Shown: positions 46,516 to 53,023 of the stretch, piece by piece | Layout of the letters: the number at the start of each line of letters is the position of its first letter | Position numbering within the stretch: position 1 is the first letter of the stretch | Source: Rhizobium sp. RU33A | GTDB lineage: Bacteria > Pseudomonadota > Alphaproteobacteria > Rhizobiales > Rhizobiaceae | Length of the DNA stretch: 64,000 nt | Reading direction: 5' to 3' | Assembly: GCF_900156055.1 (NCBI RefSeq) | Contig: NZ_FTMQ01000002.1 | Coordinates: 248,001-312,000, forward strand | Notes under the pieces: model-generated | Seen by the model: the letters and a program-made list of their open reading frames with translations, nothing else | Told to the model about the DNA's origin: nothing | The model's database searches: none | Position numbers and translations under genes: made by a program

Positions 46516-47310
46516 ATGTCCCTTACTGCCCGCGTCGCTGTCCATCTTCCTTACCTGCGGCGTTATGCACGCGCCGTCACCGGTTCGCAGACTTCCGGAG
46601 ATGCCTATGTCGCAGCGGTCCTGGAAGCGCTGATCGCCGACATTTCCATCTTTCCCGACACCGGTGATGATCGTGTCGCTCTCTACAAGCTGTTCGTAAC
46701 GATCTACGATTCGACCAAGGTTGAGCTTCCCCAGATCACCTCGCCCTTTGCCTGGGAAAAGCGGGCCGCCGCCAACCTTGCATCGGTGCCGACGCGCGCG
46801 CGGCACGCCTTCCTTCTGATCACGGTCGAAGGTTTCTCCACCTCCGAAGCGGCCAGTGTGCTGAGCGTCGGCGAAGCCGAATTCAACGCGCTCTTCAACG
46901 AGGCCTCGATGGAAATTTCCCGCCAGGTCGCGACCGACATCATGATCATCGAAGACGAACCTCTGATCGCGCTCGACATCGAGCAGATGGTCGAAGACCT
47001 CGGTCACCGTGTGACCGGCATCGCCCGTACCCATGCCGAAGCCGTCGATCTCTACAAGCGTACTAGCCCGAAAATGGTCCTCGCCGACATCCAGCTTGCG
47101 GACGGAAGCTCCGGCATCGATGCCGTGAACGACATCCTCAAGGTCGACACGATCCCGGTCATCTTTATCACGGCGTTCCCCGAACGCCTGCTGACCGGCG
47201 AACGTCCGGAGCCGGCCTTCCTGGTCACCAAGCCGTTCAACCCCGACATGGTCAAGGCTCTGATCAGTCAGGCGCTTTTCTTCAACGAGCGCGTGACCGA
47301 GCAGGCTTGA
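46516..47310 (+). CDS. phyR: PhyR, general stress response regulator
   Basis: A 264-residue anti-anti-sigma factor: an EcfG-like sigma domain (residues ~1-125) that binds NepR, and a C-terminal receiver domain (~135-255) with acidic pocket IIEDE, phosphoacceptor D191 (VLADIQLADG) and the switch Lys in VTKPF. Phosphorylation exposes the sigma-like part and frees EcfG. The start at 46516 has TTGGAGAA. The HWE kinase gene follows, and nepR2 is divergent. Confidence 0.95.
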   Translation: MSLTARVAVHLPYLRRYARAVTGSQTSGDAYVAAVLEALIADISIFPDTGDDRVALYKLFVTIYDSTKVELPQITSPFAWEKRAAANLASVPTRARHAFLLITVEGFSTSEAASVLSVGEAEFNALFNEASMEISRQVATDIMIIEDEPLIALDIEQMVEDLGHRVTGIARTHAEAVDLYKRTSPKMVLADIQLADGSSGIDAVNDILKVDTIPVIFITAFPERLLTGERPEPAFLVTKPFNPDMVKALISQALFFNERVTEQA

Positions 47311-47346
47311 TATAGCTCTTTTGGGGCATAGGTTAGAGCGAGGAAT

Positions 47347-47369
47347 GGACCGGCAGACGGAGCCGGTCC
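47347..47369 (+). other. Hairpin between phyR and the HWE kinase gene
   Basis: GGACCGGC / GCCGGTCC, eight perfect base pairs with a 7-nt loop, no T-tract. It may modulate read-through from phyR into the kinase gene. Confidence 0.4.
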
Positions 47370-47397
47370 CAGATGCCGATAATGGCGGAGCAGGCAA

Positions 47398-48387
47398 TTG
47401 GTACATCGGTTGACATGGTTTGAACCTCAGCGCGGCGACGAACAGCTGCGGGAGTTCTTCATAACCGCGCTCATCGACATGGGCGCAAGCCTGAGCCTTC
47501 AGGATAGAGATGGTACCTATGTCTGCATCACCTCGCTGCCAGCCCGCTGGCGGCTGCCGGTGGGGGCGGTCCCATCCGACGACACGATCTTCGGACCGGA
47601 AATCGGGCAGAAGCTGACAGAGCTTAAGTCGGGCCTCCAGAAGGCGGGTGATCGCGCGGAACTGGAGATCGAGGCGGGTGACGATACCTTCTTCGAATTC
47701 CGCTGCCGGATGGTCGAAATGGCCGATCACGACGTACATCTGATCACCGTCGTCATCGATCGCACCGAAGACCGGCGTCGCGAAAGGCTGTTGCGTGCTC
47801 TGCTGCGCGAAGTCAGCCACCGGTCGAAGAACCTGCTCGCAATCATCCAGAGCATCGCGTCCCAGACGGCTCGGTACTCGGGGACGCTGGACATGTTCCT
47901 CGGCAAATTCCGGGGCCGGCTGCATGCCCTGTCCCAATCGCAAGACCTGATCACCGACTCCAGCTGGCGTGGGGCCTATTTCCGCGATCTCCTCAAACAG
48001 CAGGTCGATCGCTACGTTCAGGAGAACGCCGATCTAGTGCATGTTTCCGGCGACGACGTGCTTCTCACCCCAAATGCTTCGCTGCATATCGGGCTTGCTT
48101 TGCATGAGCTCGTGGTCAACGCCGTGAGCCACGGTGATTTCCTGCAGCGGCGGCAGCCGATCGAGGTCTCGTGCCGGAAGCTCGAAACCCCCACGGGTCC
48201 CGTGGTCGTGATCATCTGGTCCGAACCATTCACCGCGCGCGAAAACGAAGAAACCAAGGCGGCGCGCTTCGGCAGCACCGTGCTGGAGCGGGTCGTCCCG
48301 TCTTCAGTCAACGGCGAGGCGAATCACGAACTCACCAACGGACAGGTGCGATACGAACTGCGCTTTCCGCTCGAAATCTTCGACTGA
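47398..48387 (+). CDS. HWE/HisKA_2 sensor histidine kinase, PhyK-like
   Basis: A 329-residue cytosolic kinase. Residues ~20-125 look like a PAS-type sensor (LIDMGASLSLQDRDGTYVCI...), then an HWE/HisKA_2 dimerisation domain with H141 (LREVSHRSKNLLAIIQSIASQ) and an ATPase domain with HELVVNAVSHG and the WxE motif (IIWSEP). No membrane helix, so it senses an internal signal. Its place after phyR makes PhyR the likely target. The start is a TTG at 47398 behind GGAG. Confidence 0.85.
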   Translation: MVHRLTWFEPQRGDEQLREFFITALIDMGASLSLQDRDGTYVCITSLPARWRLPVGAVPSDDTIFGPEIGQKLTELKSGLQKAGDRAELEIEAGDDTFFEFRCRMVEMADHDVHLITVVIDRTEDRRRERLLRALLREVSHRSKNLLAIIQSIASQTARYSGTLDMFLGKFRGRLHALSQSQDLITDSSWRGAYFRDLLKQQVDRYVQENADLVHVSGDDVLLTPNASLHIGLALHELVVNAVSHGDFLQRRQPIEVSCRKLETPTGPVVVIIWSEPFTARENEETKAARFGSTVLERVVPSSVNGEANHELTNGQVRYELRFPLEIFD

Positions 48388-48432
48388 TCCTTTGGCGCCC
48401 CTGCGGGTGTCCTTTCACAGAAAGACACGCTG

Positions 48433-49494
48433 ATGCGCCTGTTCAGTTGCAGCAACTGTTCTAACGTCGTGCATTTCGAAAACGACGGCTGCGTCACATG
48501 CGGCGCGCGTCTGGCCTTTCGTTCGACAAGTCTTGATATGGTGGCGCTGGATGTTTCCTGCACGCATGTGCTCAATCACGGCATCACGGAAACTGGGAGC
48601 TCTCAGCCTTGCGCCAATGCAGCCCTCGGTGGGTGCAACTGGCTCGTTGAAGATGAGGACGCCAGCGGCTTTTGCGTCGCCTGTCGGCACAATGTTACTA
48701 TCCCGGATCTTTCGGTGCTGGAAAACCTCCAGAACTGGCAGCGGATTGAGCTCGCCAAACGGGGGCTCTTCTACTCAATTCTCAAGTTCAGGCTGCCGCT
48801 CGTCACACGCACGGCCGATCCCGAGCATGGTTTGGGTTTCGAATTCCTCGCGGATGATGCGACAGACAGCGGTGACGGGCCAGTGCTCACCGGTCACGCC
48901 GATGGCCTGATCACGCTCAACATTGCCGAGGGGTCCGACGCAGAACGGGAGGCCCGGCGCGTGGCGCTGGGAGAGCCCTTCCGCACCCTGCTTGGCCATT
49001 TCCGCCACGAGGTGGCACATTATTACTGGAATGTCCTCGTACGGGACAGGAATGCCTTTGAAGCTTTCCGGAGTGTGTTCGGCGACGAGCGGGCAGACTA
49101 CGGTGAGGCTCTCAAACGCCATTATGCTGAGGGCCCTCCGCAGGGCTGGGAGAACAGCTTCATCTCCGCCTATGCGGCGAGCCATCCTTGGGAGGATTTC
49201 GCCGAGACCTTTGCCCATTACTTCCACATCGTCGACGCGCTCGATACGGCGGACGCGTTCGGGCTCAGAACCAATCCCGATGTCGAGGCCGATGTACCGG
49301 CGATCGAGCTGAAGCGCACGTTTGATAGCTACGGCATTGGCAGCGCAGGCGCCCTGATCCGCGCCTGGGTGCCGCTGACGCTGGCGATCAACAGCATCAA
49401 TCGCAGCATGGGGCAGCCGGATCTCTATCCCTTTGTGCTGTCCGAGCCAGTGATTGGCAAACTGCACTACATTCATGGCCTGATCCGCTCGTAA
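48433..49494 (+). CDS. Zinc-ribbon putative metallopeptidase
   Basis: A 353-residue protein with an N-terminal zinc ribbon (C6, C9, C20, C23) and a gluzincin-like peptidase core with HEVAH at 192-196 in GHFRHEVAHYYWNVL and a downstream WEDFAETFAHYFH that can supply the third ligand. This matches the zinc-binding metallopeptidase family (PF15887, from memory). No signal peptide. It lies 45 bp after the HWE kinase, likely co-transcribed. The substrate is unknown. Confidence 0.8.
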   Translation: MRLFSCSNCSNVVHFENDGCVTCGARLAFRSTSLDMVALDVSCTHVLNHGITETGSSQPCANAALGGCNWLVEDEDASGFCVACRHNVTIPDLSVLENLQNWQRIELAKRGLFYSILKFRLPLVTRTADPEHGLGFEFLADDATDSGDGPVLTGHADGLITLNIAEGSDAEREARRVALGEPFRTLLGHFRHEVAHYYWNVLVRDRNAFEAFRSVFGDERADYGEALKRHYAEGPPQGWENSFISAYAASHPWEDFAETFAHYFHIVDALDTADAFGLRTNPDVEADVPAIELKRTFDSYGIGSAGALIRAWVPLTLAINSINRSMGQPDLYPFVLSEPVIGKLHYIHGLIRS

Positions 49495-49530
49495 ACCCCG
49501 CATTATCGGGTATTTCACGCCCTTGTTCCC

Positions 49531-49555
49531 GGAACTGTCTTGCAGTCTTCGCGTT
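49531..49555 (+). promoter_or_regulatory. EcfG-type promoter of the small gene pair 49583-50106
   Basis: GGAAC, 16 bases, CGTT, 28 bp before the start at 49583. Confidence 0.8.
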
Positions 49556-49582
49556 AACCTTCAGGTAACACGGAGAATGATC

Positions 49583-49912
49583 ATGAACAGTATGGCTGCC
49601 CTGATGGTCATTGTGGCCTGCCATCCGCAAGACACCACGTGTCTGCAGGATCCGGTCGCTGTTATCTCCTATGATACGGACGAGGCTTGCTACGGTGCGC
49701 TGCCGAAAGAACTTAAGCGCGCCCGGGCCATGGCCGAAATTATCTATGGGGATTGTTTCCCCGTGAATGCTGATCTGGTGGCTGGTCGAAACATCCGTCA
49801 GACGATCGATCCCAACAAGCTCGCCGTGCTCGACGCACCTGTTTCAACCGCAGGCCCTGCCGAAGCGCAGGCCTTGGTGCCGCCCGTTCCTGCAGAACGT
49901 TATGGAGAATGA
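49583..49912 (+). CDS. Small stress-regulated protein of unknown function
   Basis: A 109-residue protein I do not recognise. The start is hydrophobic (MNSMAALMVIVACHPQ), short for a signal peptide; four Cys residues (13, 20, 36, 58) might form disulfides if exported. The C-terminal third is rich in Ala, Pro and Val. Start 49583 has GGAG at seven bases and lies just downstream of an exact EcfG promoter; longer upstream starts would begin before the transcript. It overlaps the next gene by a few bases. Confidence 0.65.
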   Translation: MNSMAALMVIVACHPQDTTCLQDPVAVISYDTDEACYGALPKELKRARAMAEIIYGDCFPVNADLVAGRNIRQTIDPNKLAVLDAPVSTAGPAEAQALVPPVPAERYGE

Positions 49913-50106
49913 TGATGAAGCCCGAAGTTTCGGCCAATCCGAATTCCGTGAATATCGACGCTCAGAACCGCCATGTCGCGCAGCAGGCTGGTCTCGATCA
50001 GGACCTCGAATCACAGGTGCCGCCCCGCTATGGTTCGTTCACCGTCACGACGCTCGGCGTCATTCTCGTCCTGCTATTCGCCGCTGTCGCCTGGATCCTG
50101 CTCTGA
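49909..50106 (+). CDS. Small single-pass membrane protein
   Basis: A 63-65-residue protein: a polar N-terminal half and one C-terminal hydrophobic helix (FTVTTLGVILVLLFAAVAWILL) ending at the C-terminus, so a tail-anchored inner-membrane protein. Three consecutive ATGs (49909, 49912, 49915) are possible; the third has the best spacing to GGAG at 49904. It overlaps the preceding gene stop and shares its EcfG promoter. No known family. Confidence 0.65.
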   Translation: MMMKPEVSANPNSVNIDAQNRHVAQQAGLDQDLESQVPPRYGSFTVTTLGVILVLLFAAVAWILL

Positions 50107-50130
50107 GCTTTGATCCGAATTTCTTCCATG

Positions 50131-50164
50131 AAAAAAGGCCGCTTCTTCGGAAGCGGCCTTTTTT
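50131..50164. terminator. Strong bidirectional terminator with UUCG tetraloop
   Basis: GGCCGCTTC / GAAGCGGCC closed by C(TTCG)G, flanked by A6 on the left and T6 on the right, so it can work on both strands: for the small gene pair on plus and the DUF1328 gene on minus. Confidence 0.92.
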
Positions 50165-50182
50165 GCTACGTCAGTTTCCCGG

Positions 50183-50347
50183 TTAAGCCTGACGGAAGAG
50201 CCGCATGGCGAGCGAAATGATGAAGAGAATGATGAAGATACCGAAGAGGATCTTGGCGATGCCAGCCGATGCGCCAGCAATGCCGCCGAAGCCGAGAACG
50301 CCAGCGATCAGGGCGACGACCAGAAATACGAGTGCGTAGTAAAGCAT
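50183..50347 (-). CDS. DUF1328 small membrane protein, copy 1
   Basis: A 54-residue YtjA/DUF1328 protein, almost wholly hydrophobic with two membrane helices around [23 protein letters not shown]. Often stress-induced in proteobacteria; function unknown. The start at 50347 matches the family, has a GGAGAACC site and is 31 bp after an exact EcfG promoter. A paralogue lies at 52604-52768. Confidence 0.87.
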   Translation of the reverse strand: MLYYALVFLVVALIAGVLGFGGIAGASAGIAKILFGIFIILFIISLAMRLFRQA

Positions 50348-50377
50348 GTTGGGTTCTCCGTGTTTCGATGCCGGATG

Positions 50378-50402
50378 AACGTTGGCTACCGGGCTTTGTT
50401 CC
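50378..50402 (-). promoter_or_regulatory. EcfG-type promoter of DUF1328 copy 1
   Basis: Minus strand GGAAC, 16 bases, CGTT, 31 bp before the start. Confidence 0.8.
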
Positions 50403-50459
50403 ATCCAGATCACGGTTTCGAGAGCAGTGGAGCGGTGAAATAAAATAATTGCATGTTCG

Positions 50460-50484
50460 GGAACCTTATGCGCCCTTTTGCGTT
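50460..50484 (+). promoter_or_regulatory. EcfG-type promoter of nepR-ecfG
   Basis: GGAAC, 16 bases, CGTT, 35 bp before the nepR ATG at 50519; autoregulation of the sigma operon. Confidence 0.82.
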
Positions 50485-50518
50485 TTCAGGCGACACTGTT
50501 TCAAACCCGTTGGACCCA

Positions 50519-50728
50519 ATGACAGAACATTCGAAGAAAGCGCCGGCTACGAACGGGCTGCCTGGAATGGCCGCCTTTCATCCCGGCGTGTCGGCGCAAT
50601 TGCGCGAGTACTATCAATCGGTACAGGAAGAGGGGATCCCGGATCGGTTCCTCCAGCTTCTGGAGCAACTGGATGTGGCCGAGCGCCAAGCCAGTGAGTC
50701 CACTCGCATCAAGGACAATGCTCGATGA
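50519..50728 (+). CDS. nepR: NepR anti-sigma factor
   Basis: A 69-residue anti-sigma factor of EcfG. It has the NepR signature GVSAQLREYYQSVQEEGIPDRFLQLLEQLDVAERQA. An in-frame ATG at 50453 lies upstream of the -10 of the EcfG promoter, so a transcript from that promoter can only use the ATG at 50519, which has TTGGA upstream. The stop overlaps ecfG by ATGA, the standard nepR-ecfG coupling. Confidence 0.93.
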   Translation: MTEHSKKAPATNGLPGMAAFHPGVSAQLREYYQSVQEEGIPDRFLQLLEQLDVAERQASESTRIKDNAR

Positions 50729-51291
50729 CTGTTGGCGACAAGTCGACCGACCACTCCTTCAAGCGCGACCTCTTGGCAGCGCTGCCAAACCTTCGTGCCT
50801 TTGCCGTATCGCTGACCGGCCGACATCACGTCGCCGACGATCTTGTGCAGGACACGATCATGAAGGCTTGGGCGAAGCAGGATCATTTCGAGCCCGGCAC
50901 CAACATGAAGGCTTGGCTCTTTACCATTCTGCGCAACGAATTCTATTCGCAGATGCGCAAGCGTGGTCGCGAGGTCTCCGACACCGACGGCATCTTCACG
51001 TCGCAGCTCTCCACCCATCCGCAGCAGTATGGTTCACTCGACCTGCAGGACTTCAAGCGTGCACTTGATCAGTTGCCGAGCGACCAGCGCGAGGCGATCA
51101 TTCTCGTGGGCGCCTCCGGCTTCGCTTATGAAGAAGCCGCCGAAATCTGCGGTTGTGCCGTGGGCACCATCAAGAGCCGCATCAATCGGGCGCGCAACAA
51201 GCTTCAGGAGATCCTGGGTGTGAGCGGCGAGGGCGATTACGGCCCCGATGCGCACAGCTCAGCGGTCATCAAGAAGGCCTTTGCCGTCTGA
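50725..51291 (+). CDS. ecfG: EcfG, general stress sigma factor
   Basis: A 188-residue ECF sigma factor. Region 2 contains DDLVQDTIMKAWAKQDHFEPGTNMKAWLFTILRN, and region 4 LPSDQREAIILVGASGFAYEEAAEICGCAVGTIKSRINRAR. Coupling to nepR and the presence of phyR identify it as EcfG (called RpoE4/SigT-like in other species). It should direct the GGAAC-N16-CGTT promoters in this window. Its last 33 bases overlap the convergent receiver gene. Confidence 0.94.
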   Translation: MTVGDKSTDHSFKRDLLAALPNLRAFAVSLTGRHHVADDLVQDTIMKAWAKQDHFEPGTNMKAWLFTILRNEFYSQMRKRGREVSDTDGIFTSQLSTHPQQYGSLDLQDFKRALDQLPSDQREAIILVGASGFAYEEAAEICGCAVGTIKSRINRARNKLQEILGVSGEGDYGPDAHSSAVIKKAFAV

Positions 51292-51657
51292 GGGCCCGCG
51301 ACCATGGGCAGCTTTCAAAACCGCCGCAGCCAGTTCATGGGCCTGCGGCGGCTTTGTGACCAGCGGATGAGCGGTGACGATGCTTGGGATGTCGTTGAAA
51401 TGGCCGTAGGACGACAGAAAGACGGGCTTCGCGCCGGCTTTCATGATCAGATCGGTACGTTCGACATTCAAGGCCTCGTTCAAGGCCGCATCGATGATCA
51501 CCACATCGAACGCGGTCGTCTGGACGGCTTCTGCCAGTCGGGCCAGTGGGGCGATGGTTACATCGCAAGGCAGATCGTCAAGAAGAATGCGCTCCACCTC
51601 CATGGCAATCAAATACTGGTTCTCGGCAACGAGAACGCGGAGCGGCGCAGTCATCAT
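51259..51657 (-). CDS. Single-domain response regulator
   Basis: A 132-residue receiver domain without output domain: phosphoacceptor D56 (VVIIDAAL), switch Lys K102 (VTKPP), and an acidic pocket reduced to AEN at 11-13, where most receivers have two acids. It is convergent with ecfG and shares 33 bp at the 3' ends. Single-domain receivers of this type tune PhyR phosphorylation in some alphaproteobacteria, so a part in the same pathway is inferred. AAGGAAATTCC precedes the start at 51657. Confidence 0.82.
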   Translation of the reverse strand: MMTAPLRVLVAENQYLIAMEVERILLDDLPCDVTIAPLARLAEAVQTTAFDVVIIDAALNEALNVERTDLIMKAGAKPVFLSSYGHFNDIPSIVTAHPLVTKPPQAHELAAAVLKAAHGRGPSDGKGLLDDR

Positions 51658-51736
51658 GGAATTTCCTTTTGTCAGGCGCGCGTTATCGGACGTGCCTTGA
51701 CCAGCGTCATTTAAAAAAGACATGTCCAACCTGCAT

Positions 51737-51753
51737 TGTTCCAAGTCGGAACA
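51737..51753. promoter_or_regulatory. Palindrome TGTTCC-N5-GGAACA in the divergent receiver/Crp-Fnr region
   Basis: A perfect 6+6 inverted repeat three bases before the proposed ATG of the Crp/Fnr gene. It contains GGAAC in both directions, but neither has a convincing CGTT at 16 bases, so it may be an operator and not a pair of EcfG promoters. Confidence 0.45.
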
Positions 51754-51755
51754 GC

Positions 51756-52535
51756 ATGGCAGTCAAACGAGGTCATCCCGTGGCAATCGAACCGCGTCAT
51801 TCTCCCGTTCGTGTCAGCTGTTTCGAATGTCCATTGCGGCAGATGAAACGGTTTCGTCCCTTCACTGAAGCGGAACTGGAGTTCGTCTCCACGTTCAAGC
51901 GTGGCGAACTCGTCGCCGACCCGGGAACGACCGTGCTCGTCGAAGGCGCACGCAGCGCCCATCTTTACACGGTGCTGTCGGGCTGGGGCTTCCGCTACAA
52001 GATCCTCGAAGACGGCCGACGACAGATCCTGAACTACATCGTGCCTGGCGACATGGTCGGCCTGCAGGGCGCTGTCATGGCCGAGATGCAGCATTCGGTC
52101 GAAGCCCTGACACCCATGACGCTCTGTGTCTTCGAAAGAAGTAGGCTGTTTTCCCTGTTCGAGCTTCATCCGGGGCTGAGCTTCGATCTCACCTGGCTTG
52201 CAGCGCGCGAAGAGTGCATTCTCGACGAACATCTGCTCAGCATCGGGCGCCGGTCTGCGCTGGAGAGAGCCTCCTACCTTCTGGCCTTCCTGTTCGATCG
52301 TGGCATGAATGCCGGCATCCTCGGCGACAACCACCGCCATATTCCGGTCACGCAGATGCATTTTGCCGACACGCTCGGGCTGTCGATCGTGCACACGAAC
52401 AAGACCCTGAAGAAACTCGCCGATCGCGGGCTCATTCGCTGGCGCGAACGGGGCTGCGACATCGTCGACCCGGTTGGCCTCCAGGAGATTTCCGGCTGGA
52501 CACCGGCCGAGCAACGGGTCAGGCCTTTCATCTGA
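51756..52535 (+). CDS. Crp/Fnr-family transcriptional regulator
   Basis: A 259-residue regulator: cyclic-nucleotide-binding-like beta-roll (residues ~45-150) and a C-terminal winged helix (HIPVTQMHFADTLGLSIVHTNKTLKKL). The N-terminus has SCFECPLRQM, a C-x2-C pair placed as in Fnr, and a later Cys (TLCVFERS) near the fourth Fnr ligand, but the third N-terminal Cys is missing, so a [4Fe-4S] sensor is doubtful. A GTG at 51780 with GAGG is an alternative start. The target genes are unknown. Confidence 0.82.
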   Translation: MAVKRGHPVAIEPRHSPVRVSCFECPLRQMKRFRPFTEAELEFVSTFKRGELVADPGTTVLVEGARSAHLYTVLSGWGFRYKILEDGRRQILNYIVPGDMVGLQGAVMAEMQHSVEALTPMTLCVFERSRLFSLFELHPGLSFDLTWLAAREECILDEHLLSIGRRSALERASYLLAFLFDRGMNAGILGDNHRHIPVTQMHFADTLGLSIVHTNKTLKKLADRGLIRWRERGCDIVDPVGLQEISGWTPAEQRVRPFI

Positions 52536-52547
52536 TCGCTGCATAGG

Positions 52548-52583
52548 AAAAGGCCCGCATCGCTAATAGCGTGCGGGCCCTTT
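52548..52583. terminator. Terminator between the Crp/Fnr gene and DUF1328 copy 2
   Basis: GGCCCGCA / TGCGGGCC with an inner CGCT/AGCG stem, A-run on the left and TTT on the right; lies between the convergent genes. Confidence 0.75.
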
Positions 52584-52603
52584 CATGTCTGGGGGCACTC
52601 TCC

Positions 52604-52768
52604 TCAGGCGACGATGACGACGCCGGTGAAGAGCGCGATGATCATCACGACCAAGACGATGAAAATCAGGATCTTGGCGACGCCGGCCGAGGCGCCGGCC
52701 ACGCCCCGGAAACCGAGCAGGCTTGCGACGGCGGCGATCAGAAGAAGGATGAGGATCCATTGCAGCAT
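52604..52768 (-). CDS. DUF1328 small membrane protein, copy 2
   Basis: A 54-residue hydrophobic protein read directly from the minus strand: begins MLQWILILLLIAAVASLLGF, then RGVAGASAGVAKILIFIVLV, the DUF1328 pattern shared with the copy at 50183-50347. GGGAGACC lies just before the ATG. An EcfG-type promoter with TGTT as -10 is 33 bp upstream. The function is unknown. Confidence 0.85.
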   Translation of the reverse strand: MLQWILILLLIAAVASLLGFRGVAGASAGVAKILIFIVLVVMIIALFTGVVIVA

Positions 52769-52800
52769 GTGGGTCTCCCTGATGCGTTGTTCCCTGGGGA

Positions 52801-52825
52801 AACAGGGCCAGCGGTCAATTGTTCC
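52801..52825 (-). promoter_or_regulatory. EcfG-type promoter of DUF1328 copy 2
   Basis: Minus strand GGAAC, 16 bases, TGTT (one mismatch to CGTT), 33 bp before the start. Confidence 0.68.
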
Positions 52826-53023
52826 ATCGGGTGTCGGCGGGAGCCGCTCGTGTGCGCTGCAACAAAAATCGGTTTAAGCGGATAAGCCCCATGACAAACC
52901 GTCATTTGTTCTCGGAGCTGGACTAGACAGGGGGCCTTAGTTCTGTTCGTGTCCGCGATCGGAGAGTCCTTCGACTTTGGGCGAAGGATAGTAGGTAGAA
53001 CCCGTTCGAACGGAGTTTGGGAG

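Noticed and set aside
51718-51742. EcfG promoter for the single-domain receiver gene
   Set aside because: GGAAC is present on the minus strand, but 16 bases on the sequence is GTCT, not CGTT; too weak to list.
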